Below, one piece after another: positions 53,619 to 64,000 of a stretch of 64,000 bases of DNA; position 1 is the stretch's first letter, and the number at the start of each line of letters is the position of its first letter. A program made the position numbers and the translations under genes. Location of the stretch: contig NC_091125.1 of the NCBI RefSeq assembly GCF_040183065.1, positions 111,434,121 to 111,498,120 of the forward strand. The letters run 5' to 3'. This stretch comes from Periplaneta americana. Taxonomy: Eukaryota; Arthropoda; Insecta; Blattodea; Blattidae. The notes under the pieces are model-generated. The model saw only the letters and a list, made by a program, of their open reading frames with translations. It did no database searches and had not been told where the DNA came from.

Positions 53619-53984
53619 CAGGGAAAGGATTTATATGTAAATACATATTTACTTATAAAGCTAATATAATTTATATTTTGCATTATCTTTATGTTTCACA
53701 ATGTGTAGGGTTGAAAAATCCTACTTTTATTTTCCATATTTTTCCATATTTTAGAGTTTAGTACATATTTTCGTTAATTTCCATATATTTTCCATATTTC
53801 ATATAAAACAGTCCATATTATATTAGGTTTAACAATAAAACAAAACAAAATTCCATTAACTTTTAAAAATACATTTCAACAATAGAGATTTAAACACATG
53901 TTCAGTAATCCCTTTAACATCAGAGTTATTTGAAAATTAGCAGTCCTATCAACAATGGGAAAGTAAGTTACAAAACTGTATTAA

Positions 53985-55577
<1,593 letters not shown>

Positions 55578-55694
55578 AAATTGTGTTTTGTTGAAACTAC
55601 ATTGGAAGATAAGGTACGTTCATTATATTTTTTGTTTAGTTTGATTAAAATGTACCAATATTTAACGTACATAGTCATTTTTTTATAATTTTAA

Positions 55695-55756
55695 GTCCAT
55701 ATTTAATTCCATATTTTGGTAAAAATCCATATTTAATTCCATATTTTGGTAAAAAT
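55695..55756 (+). repeat. hAT copy 2 right subterminal 30-bp tandem duplication
   Basis: The two 30-bp units at about 55696-55725 and 55726-55755 match those at 2345-2404. The left TCCATAT cluster of this copy lies at about 53731-53821. Confidence 0.72.
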
Positions 55757-55814
55757 AACTACATATATATTTACATATTTCATATATTTTTAGTCCATAT
55801 AAATCCGTTCCCTG

Positions 55815-55864
<50 letters not shown>
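55815..55864 (+). repeat. (ATT)n microsatellite, continuation of LINE tail
   Basis: About 50 bp of ATT repeats begin with the target duplication of hAT copy 2. Together with 53603-53618 it formed one tract before the insertion. The Asn-rich reverse frame across it is an artefact. Confidence 0.85.
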
Positions 55865-55865
<1 letters not shown>

Positions 55866-56439
55866 CTGTGTGCATGTACAGTTCATGGTATGCCAGACTC
55901 TACAAAAACAAAGTTCCTGACCATGTCCTGAAGAACAAAACAAAATCTGAATAATTCAACTTAAATTGAAAAGAAAAGATTCTTCAAAATCGTTCGCAGT
56001 TCTCCGAAAATACAACTCATCGCGGTAATATCCTTAATAGCATTAATTCGCAATAATGTAACTGGCTTCAAAGGATTGCAATTATGATGAAATACAAAAA
56101 AAAGCTTCTTATTTTTATTGTGTTTATCACAATTGCGATATTTTTATGCCTCTACCAATGACACATGATCAGCAAAGATATACAATGTTTTTACATACTT
56201 GTATTCAACAATAAAATGATGCATTTACATAAACTTCCGCAGTCTAGCAAAGTGGTGGCTGACAGAAGAAGGGAGAGAAGAAAAGAGAGAAAGGGGGAAG
56301 AGGATCAGAGACGTGACGGTTGGCATACAAAGCAATTTGTTAACAAAGGTTTTAAACGTTTAATCTCGTAAGAGCTGTGCATATACTCTTACTTCTGGAC
56401 AACAAAGTCTTAATTCATTATTCGGATTCTAGACTTTAT
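55865..56439. other. Unrecognised sequence, no gene seen
   Basis: This is AT-rich sequence with a short purine-rich stretch near 56262-56310. I see no motif. Confidence 0.35.
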
Positions 56440-56790
56440 CCTAAAGTTATCTGAATGAAGGTTTCTTAGAATAGTCTTTGGTTCTATAAGTGACAGTGAA
56501 CAGAGACGAAGAAAATGTATAATCAGGAACTGAATAATATAATGTAAGAAAAGAGTACTGTTAGATTCATTAATCTCAAAACTTAAGATTGCTAGGATAT
56601 CTGGAGCAAATGGAGGACTGCAGGATACCGAGAATAAAAATGACTAACAACCATGTACAACCAGACCTTGCTGTTATAAAGCAGGATGGTAAAACAAGAA
56701 GTGAAAGAGGGATAAATGGAGGCATACAGCAGAGGCTAACTTCCACCCCGGAAAGTAGAGCCAGATAAGAAGAACAAGGAGGAACATTAA
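56440..56790 (+). pseudogene. Decayed LINE C-terminal region
   Basis: Conceptual translation across frameshifts gives RFLRIVFGSISDSEQRRRK and then RLLGYLEQMEDCRIPRIKM. These correspond to the conserved post-RT segments of non-LTR elements (an ILR.IFGP-like stretch, then an RWLGHV.RM-like stretch). Stops separate them. The remnant is much eroded and both ends are approximate. Confidence 0.55.
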
Positions 56791-56874
56791 CTGCACAATA
56801 TAGGTAATAATGCGGTATAATAAAAATTTGAGCTCAGAGATTTATTTCAAAGATATATTTGGTCCAATAAGTAT

Positions 56875-57540
56875 GATTGTTCTGTCGAATTACTTATCTA
56901 TTTATAATGAACCATTCGAGCCCTTAAATATAGGAAAATGAAATATATTAATGATTTATTGGAGACAAACGTTTTCGCCATTGAAAATGGCATCATCAGG
57001 TCTCACAATGGTAAATAAGACGTAATGAACACATTCAAAAGTGGTTAATTCAACATGTTATCCTTAATATATGTGTATAAGTAAATTGATGAGAATGTAA
57101 AATGTTAAAAATGTTAAAATGTGACAAATATAATTATGAATATAGGTTATATATGTAACATTAGAGTTTTAAATAATCAAGTCCCTAATAAAAAATATAA
57201 TAACAGTAGGTAATGACAGAATATATATAAAAGTTTTTAGAATAGAATACACAAAGATGAGATATTAAAAATTTTCCATGTTGTGCAATCATGGTGTACA
57301 ATATGGTACAACATGTTGTATTATACAGCCTCCTCGTGTTATTGCGTATGAACAGTGTGTCAGAGACAACGTCCTGCAAACATAATAAGGGAGGAAGAAA
57401 TTTAGGAAGATATAGGTTGAATGTCTCAAAACGTGCATACAAAAAGTATGAAAAATGTGATAAATGCCTATTTACAGGGCAATTGATGTGAAAAGCATGG
57501 TTTATTATAAATAGATAAGTAATTCGACGGAACAATAATC
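56875..57540. mobile_element. Inverted-repeat element of ~666 bp, class uncertain
   Basis: A 41-bp arm at 56875-56915 (core GTCGAATTACTTATCTATTT) is repeated in inverse at 57497-57540 with few mismatches. Such arms could be terminal repeats of a non-autonomous DNA element, or an inverted partial copy as in Penelope-like elements; the fold at 56962-57004 favours the latter. The interior holds short frames only. I could not identify target duplications. Confidence 0.5.
56962..57004 (-). ncRNA. Hammerhead-ribozyme-like fold (candidate)
   Basis: On the reverse strand: helix I strand GAGAC, core CTGATGA (56999-56993), helix II GCCATT-TTC-AATGGC (56991-56977), core GAAA (56976-56973), a palindromic AACGTT that could form a tiny or dimeric helix III, then GTCTC pairing with GAGAC. 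This order is that of a hammerhead, and Penelope-like elements are known to carry minimal hammerheads with very short helix III. Against it, one extra T sits between CTGATGA and helix II, which may abolish cleavage. Confidence 0.4.
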
Positions 57541-57852
57541 ACTTATACATTTTGTCAAAGATTTATAGTACTCACAGTCATTATGCTATAACCATTTCCT
57601 TCTCGATTATCTGCATCTCCATAACCTTTCTTCTTATCCTCTTCTTTATTCTTAATTCTCTGCTTCCAAGCCTGGCCTCCCTGGACAATTTCCTAAGACC
57701 TGCAACATATTTTACACGGCTATGATTTCCATCTTAAATCACCACTCAATTCTAATGCCTCATCTCCAACAACTAATAGATTGAAGGGTCCTAATCCATT
57801 CTATAGTGCTAAAATTTTCGGTGAACACTGAATACAGCTATATCACTTCATA
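57541..57852. other. Unrecognised spacer
   Basis: There are no motifs. A pyrimidine-rich stretch lies near 57595-57700. Confidence 0.35.
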
Positions 57853-58780
57853 GCACGAGGTGTGATAAAAAATAAGGTAAGTCGAGCCACCGCTGCTTTA
57901 CACAAACTGTTACGGGTGGTTCGAGTTTGCGGGGTGTCTACCCTGACTTTCAAGCTAACTGCCAAGCTATAAACCACTCGCCTGATGCATTCCAGAATCC
58001 CATGAGGAGTGAGTAAATCAAGTCGTGTTTCGAAGCATTGTTCATTTTGCAAAAATGTCAAAATTTGAGCAATGCATCAGCATGAAATTTTGCTTAAAGC
58101 TAGGATTCCTGAATCGGGAAACCCACCAAAATCTACGAACGGTCTATGGTGATATTGCTGTGACAGAAAAGGCAGTTTGTAAGTGGTTTCAATGATTTCA
58201 AACCACAATTTTTCACTGGATGACGAACCAGGCCATGGGCAATCGTCAACATCACTTACAGATGGAAATGTAGCGAAAATTCGGGATTTGATTAGGGCCA
58301 ACGACATCTGACAATTAGAGATATCTCATCAGAGACCTCTTTGTCTTACGGATTTCTTCAGACCATTTTGCCAGAGAATATGAACATAAATCATGGCTGG
58401 TTCCTGCATCATGACAATGCACCCAGCCACACAGCACTGTTGGTGACTAAATTTTTGGCACAAAAATCGATCACAGTGATCCCTCAACCACCTTATTCCC
58501 CTGATCTAGGACCAGTAACTTTTGGCTGTTTCCAAAATTAAAAAATGTATTGAAAGGACAGCAGTTTCAATTCATAGAAGAAATTAAACACTCTGTGACG
58601 AAGGTCTTAAGTGCAATTAAGAAAGAGGACTTCCAAGAGACTTTCAAGCAGTGGAAAGATCGTAGGAATAAGTGTGGTGTGTGGGCAGGGAGTAATTTGA
58701 AAGGGATTAAAATTATGTCATGGTAAAATGAAATATATCTGCAAGGCTGAAAACTTACCTTATTTTTTGATCACATCTCG
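57853..58780 (+). mobile_element. Internally deleted mariner element
   Basis: The terminal inverted repeats are CGAGGTGTGATAAAAAATAA at the left (from 57856) and, read inward on the other strand, CGAGATGTGATCAAAAAATA at the right. TA lies on the right at 58781-58782 and at 57851-57852 on the left. The three bases between the left TA and the repeat are extra or mutated. At 928 bp it is roughly 350-400 bp shorter than a full mariner. Confidence 0.88.
58056..58726 (+). pseudogene. Mariner transposase remnant
   Basis: From ATG at 58056 the frame gives MSKFEQCISMKFC and the helix-turn-helix region NRETHQNLRTVYGDIAV..KAVCKWFQ, then a TGA where an Arg codon is usual. The frame continues with frameshifts through the linker. 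The central part with the first catalytic Asp is deleted. It resumes at GWFLHHDNAPSHTALL (second catalytic Asp) and VIPQPPYSPDLGPVTF. The third catalytic Asp, 35 residues after the second, is replaced by Thr. The C-terminal QFIEEIKHSVTKVL and WKDRRNKCGVW region follows to a TAA at 58724-58726. The enzyme is dead by several independent lesions. Confidence 0.87.
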
Positions 58781-59372
58781 TATGAAATCAGTGAAACAGA
58801 CGGACAAAATGTACCATATTGGCCAGAATCTAATACAATGTTTCTTGCATAAAAACAGCACCATGAAAACCAGACTGATATTATAATCGAGACCTAAGCC
58901 ATTTGAAATGTGAAAGATGTCTACTTACACGTTATGCAGACTGTACTATCATCGTATCGCGCATTGTCTTCTTCTGTGACGCTTACAGGACTGGACCTGC
59001 TGCTCTGTCAAGGTCACACACTCAATCTGATCTAACCTATTCCTGATTTTTGTTACTGTACTGGTATTGTAATATTACTGTATTCTCTCTCATACAATGG
59101 TTAAATTTATTTTAACATATTTAAAGTTTGTTTGTAGGTTTAGTAAATTCATGTAAAATACGAAAACAAAAGTCTGTAAATAAATGACTGTACAGTAGAA
59201 CCTCTATTATCTGTGGTAATAAAGGGGGTGGACTGAACAGTTAATCGAAAAAATCGGATAATCTGTACCATAAAATATTTTATGCTCGACCATGCCGAAA
59301 TGTAGTAATTAGACACCTGGTAGCAGTCCTTTAATGCATGTCATTAAAGTACACCTACTCATTAAAGTACAA

Positions 59373-59432
59373 GTGTTCAGCCAATGACAACTCAGCTTAC
59401 AGGTGTTCAGCCAATGACAAGTCAGCTTTGTA
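59373..59432 (+). repeat. 30-bp tandem duplication with CCAAT motifs
   Basis: Units 59373-59402 and 59403-59432 both contain GTGTTCAGCCAATGACAA. A TATA-like TTATAAAAC follows at about 59437-59445, so the arrangement resembles a CCAAT/TATA promoter. That role is conjecture. Confidence 0.6.
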
Positions 59433-59825
59433 CCGTTATAAAACCGCAAGTATCGATTATTTTCGGATATGCAATCGAAAGAGAATTAGCGAAAAGTCAC
59501 GGAGGCTGGAAATCCAATACTGTCGCAGAAGGTTATGTTCTGTTATTATAATAATTAGCGTTAACTGTAAATAATATTCAAATAAATTCAATTTATCATC
59601 TCATTTTTCAATGTCGAATTCAATAATCAAGGTTATATCAAGTTTAACGGGATTACATCAAGGTCAATGACATTATTGTTCCTCGGAAAAAATCAATACT
59701 TTCGCGTCTGCGCACATCTCACAATTCACGACCTAGAACAAGGTCACTTCCGATCTTGTCAGATACAAATAAAATGTATATATCTGAATAATTTCAAGTT
59801 AGAAATATGGTCGAGCATAAAAAGT

Positions 59826-59951
59826 CGTATGAAACTTGCCTATAATGGTAATTAAGACGCTCGTATGAATATTATGAAACTCGCTTGCGTTCGTTTCATA
59901 AACAACCATACTTGCGTCTTACTTACTATCATTATAAGCTCGTTGCATAAT
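59826..59951. repeat. 126-bp imperfect foldback
   Basis: The outer stem pairs the CCTATAATGGTAATTAAGACG region with GCGTCTTACTTACTATCATT. The inner stem pairs TTATGAAAC with GTTTCATAA. It may be a small MITE inserted in the inner pogo-like element; I saw no clear target duplication. Confidence 0.6.
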
Positions 59952-60989
59952 GTACTATTCATAAATTAAGCATATAATACTTGGTTTCATAATTTGAAAT
60001 TCCTATCATACTGCAACGATTGGTGCCTTCATACTACATACTATACAATGTTATGCTGGTTATAACTAATGAGAACAGTGAAATACAATAATATGTACTA
60101 CTTTGTTTTATTCTATTAAATTGCGCATATTTCTAATGCCAATCTTGTATTCTGATGCGCTATGAGCCACAGTTTTTCATTTCCCAAACAGCTCAACACG
60201 TTTTCTTTGAGAATTTTGCACAGAATGACTAAATGATGCATAGGTTCCAGTTGTGTGAAAGTTCTTGGGGTCATTTCTTTCAAAGCTGATAGTGACTATT
60301 TTACAAGTTGTGAAAAAAAAACCTCCTTCCAAAAGTGATTCTACTGCCGGTTTAGTAGCATTCCTACTACATAATGTGTAACGGTAATGGCTAGTAATAA
60401 CCTTTCGTAGAAAAAATGCGTGTTAACATATTGCACAGTACTTAATAATTTTGTGCAGCAAAAAGAAAAACATAGCGAGAGAAAGACAGTCGGATAATCC
60501 ACCAATCGGTTAATAAGGTAACGAATAATCGAGGTTTTACTGTACAAAGATGCAGTGCATGCTATTAATTTAGTCAACAATTGGAATCTAACCACCAATG
60601 AGATTCTACATTCGATAGTAATGAAGGATTTGAAATAAATTACGCTACTACAGGAGATAAAGGTACAATTTATTAGTTTTCTTTCACTCTATAACATTTT
60701 TAATGTGTACATTGTATTTAGTGTAATATTTTCATTTTCCTAAAAAAAAACATCTGAAAACTTGGGGTCGTATTATATTCGAGGTCGTACTAGATTCGGG
60801 CCAATACGGTATAACCTAGAATTGAATAATATACCACATAAGACGAAGATATTGTTACATTTATCATCAGTGCAAGTCATTAGATAACAGGAATTTTATT
60901 CCAAATTTCTTGGCGATTTATATGCAACGAACATTTGTATTTCCAGCCACTTTACCCTAGCAATGTGTCATAAAGGCATCCTGACGATT

Positions 60990-61131
60990 GAGCAGGAAGA
61001 AGAAGAAGAAGAAGGGGTAGACCTAAGACGAGATGGACGGACCTCTTCAAGAACGTCATAGGAGTACACTGGACCACAACAGCGAGGGACCGGCAGACTT
61101 GGAGAGCATTACAAGAGCAGACGCTAACTAA
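60990..61131 (+). pseudogene. LINE C-terminal tail fragment
   Basis: After a GAAGAA run the frame reads RRGRPKTRWTDLFKNVIGVH and RDRQTWRALQEQTLTN before a TAG. This is the GRP..RW...DR..WR signature that ends many non-LTR reverse transcriptases. It is severely truncated. Confidence 0.65.
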
Positions 61132-61925
61132 TTAGTCACACACCTCCGTCCACATCAAACAGCGCAAGTGAAAGAAAAATACGAACTAGTTTGTATCCGG
61201 TGGGCCAGTGATCAAAGTGGAGTGCCAAAGTGTATGACTACAATTATAGTGAAATGAAGTGAACAAAATGTAGTGACAAAGTGTATAAATAGAATTATAG
61301 TGAAGACGAAATGAACAAAGCACAATGACTCAAGCACAACTATTAGAAGAGACAAAACTCACATGGAATAGCTCCCCATATGGTTCTAGGAATAGAAGCT
61401 ACCCCCATTCGGGAGGCCATAGCCCTTAATGGGACACGTTTGGCTCCATTCATTCATATTCAAACAACGTTGACTTGGCAATAACAATAATAATCGAACA
61501 CCATAAAGTAGTACAATTTGTAAATACACAATGGGAAGTTGAAAACACAGCAGCAAATACAGTAATACACAGTGTCCACCATTATGTTTCCACAGGTAAC
61601 AACTACAACGTAGTGAACAGCTGAACACTGCACACAGTACACACTACAGCACTGTCGACGTACAACACGGCATTCGGTGAAGTCATGTCATCAGTCACAG
61701 TAGATGCGTATAGAAATCTCCCCGTGAATGTATTAGTAGTTCGTAAAAATAGCTTCCTCTTTCTGCTACAGACAGTATTTTTAGTCACTGATAAAAATTA
61801 ACAACTAACAACAATTACATAAGTATGTGATTCAATTGCAATTAACAATTGAATTTAATTATGATTAAAATTTATTGCAAATAACGTAGGAATTGATTAC
61901 TTTTAATTGACTGATTAACTGCAGT
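61132..61925. other. Unrecognised sequence, no gene seen
   Basis: There are several short overlapping frames without known motifs. A loose local repetition of AAAGTGTAT and AATTATAGTGAA occurs at about 61225-61305. Confidence 0.35.
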
Positions 61926-62400
61926 TTAATCATCATCATCATATTCCTCACGTATTAGACCCTGCAGGATCTGTTACGGTCTCATGCCAGCGCTTGCGTG
62001 GTCTTCCCAATTTCCTCTTTCCTCTTGGTACATAAGTAAGAATCTGTTTAGGCCATCGTGTGCGATCCATCCTTTCGACATGTTTTTTCCACTGAAGTCG
62101 ATATTGTTGAAGAAAATTAATTATAGGATCCATTTTTAGTTCCTGCAATATGTCCACATTTTTACAGTGTTCCAGCAAAGAGCATCCCGCTGTTCATCGC
62201 ATGAACCTCATTTCAGCTGTCATCAGCCTTTGCTCATCAGCTTTTCTGATTGTCCATGCCTCGCTACCGTAAGTGAGGACCGGTCGAGCTAGTGTTTTAT
62301 ATACCTTTAGCCTTGTATGTTTCTGAACATGGGATGATTTGAAGACGGTGTTAATTACGCCAGTGATTTTTATAAATTTAGATATTTTGTTTGACATACT
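61926..62400 (-). pseudogene. LINE reverse transcriptase C-terminus with (GAT)n tail
   Basis: On the reverse strand two adjoining frames read KTLARPVLTYGSEAWTIRK with MTAEMRFMR, and then QYRLQWKKHVERMDRTRWPK with GRPRKRWHETV. These match the last part of RT and the C-terminal region of non-LTR elements. A stop or frameshift near 62190 separates them. The 3' end is ATGATGATGATTAAAC, the same kind of GAT-rich tail as the LINE ending at 53618. Confidence 0.8.
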
Positions 62401-62489
62401 GCAATTAAATTTAAACGATTAGGCTAATGCCAACACTGACAGGAACATAGTACGAAATAGAAATATAAAAATTGAAAATTATCTGTAGT

Positions 62490-62544
62490 AATGTCACGAG
62501 AGGTCTGAGATTTATCTGGGAAATCTCAGACCTCGAGTGACATT
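62490..62544. repeat. Near-perfect hairpin, 24-bp arms and 7-bp loop
   Basis: The left arm AATGTCACGAGAGGTCTGAG continues to ATTT. The right arm 62521-62544 pairs almost fully, with a small bulge at CGAG. The loop is ATCTGGG. It could be a tiny palindromic MITE end or a structured RNA; nothing decides. Confidence 0.7.
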
Positions 62545-63679
62545 TATTAGTATTTCGTGAATAAAATAAAAATGTAAATAATATATCCCTAAAATTCGAT
62601 CACGAAATGTTAATAATTGTATATTAACGAATACTTAACCTATTCAGACATTGTGAAGTTGAAATACTCGTAGATGAATATCAATTACTGCAATAAAGAA
62701 ATTCGATGTTATTATTCAGTAATGCCAATTGCGAAAAGCGAAATACAGGTTTAACAATGTTAATTACATGTACTGGACTTTTCTCTTATTATTATAACAT
62801 AAATACATTTTCATTATCTGCTGAAATCATAATTTAATTTAACAGTAACAGTGGGAACAGCTATATACCAATGCTTATGTATTCACAGCGAGACATGTTG
62901 CTACATAGCGAAGCCATCTCTGTATGGATAGGCCTAATTAAAACACAAATTTTATTACGCCATACGGAAGGCAGTTTGATCAAAGACCTTATTATTACTA
63001 TGCAAGGTCTTTGAGTTTGATATGCGATGATGTTACATAAATTTGAACATCTGACTTTCTATTACTTGTTTAATTTCATTCACAAAATACAAATTTTATA
63101 GGCTACAATTATAGGTTTTTACCTGTGGGAGCAGGACCAATGTCAGCTGTGTCTTATTTCGACCGTAACTCACAATCAGTGCTACACGAAAGCATTTTTT
63201 ATAGCTCGACAAATGCAATCTCGCTGTAGTGTGTAACGGAACTAAAGCTGCATCTACATAGTTCATTATTCCAATAGCGTATGTGTGCAATCTGGGAAGA
63301 ATATTGAAAGAATCAAGTTTAAAAGGTACGTTCAATTAAGATGCATGAAGATTTTGTGTCTACATGGTGCGCCGTTTTGAACATCGTCTTCACTGTGTAA
63401 ATATATTAATTAATATTAAATATCAACCTTGCATTCATTGCTTTAAAGTTGAAAGAAAAGTTTAACTGTGTAGTGCATCTTAATGTATTCATGATCATCA
63501 ATTTACGGGGAAACAGCGACAATGACTAAACAAAAGAACGACCATGCGATAAATTGATAGCGATAAATCTAGCTGCAAAAATTATAGCAAAGTGTGACTG
63601 TGATTGGTTGGAATTCAAAATTTCATTACACTTCATTGGTCGAAAATGGAATGACGTCATATAAACGAAATAGTCATTT
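62545..63679. other. Unrecognised AT-rich sequence
   Basis: No gene is seen. A small hairpin with perfect 10-bp arms (CAAAGACCTT/AAGGTCTTTG) spans 62981-63013. Confidence 0.35.
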
Positions 63680-64000
63680 GAAAAGGTGGAAAAATTCAAA
63701 TATCTTGGAGCAACAGTAACAAATATAAATGACACTCGAGAGGAAATTAACTGCAGAATAAATACGGGAAATGCCTGTTACTATTCGGTTGAGAAGCTTT
63801 TGTTATCGGGTCTGTTTTGAAAAAAGCTGAAAGTTAGAATTTATAAAACAGTTACATTACTGGTTGTGAAACTTGGACTCTCACTTTGAGAGAGGAACAT
63901 ATGTTAAGGGTGTTCGAGAATAAGGTGCTTAGGGAAATATTTTGGACTAAGAGGAATGAACTTACAGGAGAATGGAGAAAGTTACACAATGCAGAACTGC
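63680..64000 (+). pseudogene. LINE reverse transcriptase fragment, runs off the window edge
   Basis: The frame reads EKVEKFKYLGATVTNINDTR, then RINTGNACYYSVEKLL, a TGA, KVRIYKTV, a small deletion that shifts frame, then REEHMLRVFENKVLREIF and TGEWRKLHNAEL at the edge. These are the thumb and C-terminal segments of an arthropod LINE. Its terminal signature (RAAMNLRV) appears separately at 33822-33904. At least one stop and one frameshift make it non-functional. The 3' end lies beyond position 64000. Confidence 0.82.

Larger units (their letters stand above)
59193..60542. mobile_element. Inner pogo/Tigger-like element nested in the outer one
   Basis: It starts CAGTAGAACCTCTATTATCT and ends, read inward, CAGTAAAACCTCGATTATTC. 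TA duplications lie at 59191-59192 and 60543-60544. The CAGTARAACCTC terminus and TA target are typical of the pogo/Tigger group. The 1350-bp interior shows no recognisable transposase, so it is a non-autonomous derivative. It contains a 30-bp tandem duplication and a foldback. Confidence 0.78.
58814..60809. mobile_element. Outer TA-flanked pogo/Tc-like element, interrupted
   Basis: The left end is CCATATTGGCCAGAATCTAA. The right end, read inward on the other strand, is CCGTATTGGCCCGAATCTAG. Each is flanked by TA (58812-58813 and 60810-60811). After removing the inner element the outer one is about 640 bp, so it is non-autonomous or internally deleted. Just right of the inner element a short frame gives KDAVHAINLVNNWNLTTNEI, which loosely resembles the end of pogo-class transposases; I am unsure of that. 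Confidence 0.68.

Noticed and set aside
55683..55943. Asn-rich protein frame on the reverse strand
   Set aside because: The Asn run is the (ATT)n microsatellite read in reverse.

Overview
This window looks like non-genic insect chromatin: tandem satellite DNA from about 5.1 to 52.7 kb, flanked by dispersed transposable elements. I see no conventional host gene. The only intact long reading frames are two copies of one hAT-family transposase. The mix of elements (mariner, pogo/Tigger-like, a BED-finger hAT, several non-LTR families with simple-repeat tails, an R2-clade element, a tRNA-derived SINE) points to an arthropod. A large-genome insect such as a cockroach or termite is my best guess, but that is inference.

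Layout. 1-2790: a degenerate hexamer-based minisatellite split by hAT copy 1 (268-2463, perfect 8-bp target duplication). 2791-5140: unrecognised sequence, an (AATA)n tract and a reverse-strand tRNA-derived SINE. 5140-33970: six copies of a composite higher-order repeat, about 4.0-4.5 kb once insertions are removed. Each copy has an A block (one to three ~475-bp satellite monomers; only a fragment in copy 3), a B block rich in the palindrome TTCGTACGAA, a C block in which the same core runs in one orientation (GTACGAATG) and a T-rich D block. Individual copies carry their own insertions: a TA-flanked foldback MITE, a 5'-truncated R2-clade retrotransposon, an LTR plus R2-type endonuclease-domain fragment, and an 82-bp LINE tail.

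33975-52700: about 43 tandem A monomers. The array is symmetric: HOR-type monomers lie at both edges, an intermediate class lies inside them, and a homogenised core class fills the middle. The core also contains a recurrent half-length variant and longer duplicated segments.

52700-64000: a decayed LINE whose (ATT)n tail received hAT copy 2 (53619-55814), more LINE remnants, an inverted-repeat element with a hammerhead-like fold, an internally deleted mariner, a pogo-like element nested inside another TA-flanked element, foldback hairpins, and a LINE remnant running off the right edge.

The genes here do not form a pathway. The interest lies in how satellite amplification, homogenisation and repeated transposon insertion built the region. 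The two hAT copies differ at only four positions that I could find and both keep open transposases, so this family was mobile recently.
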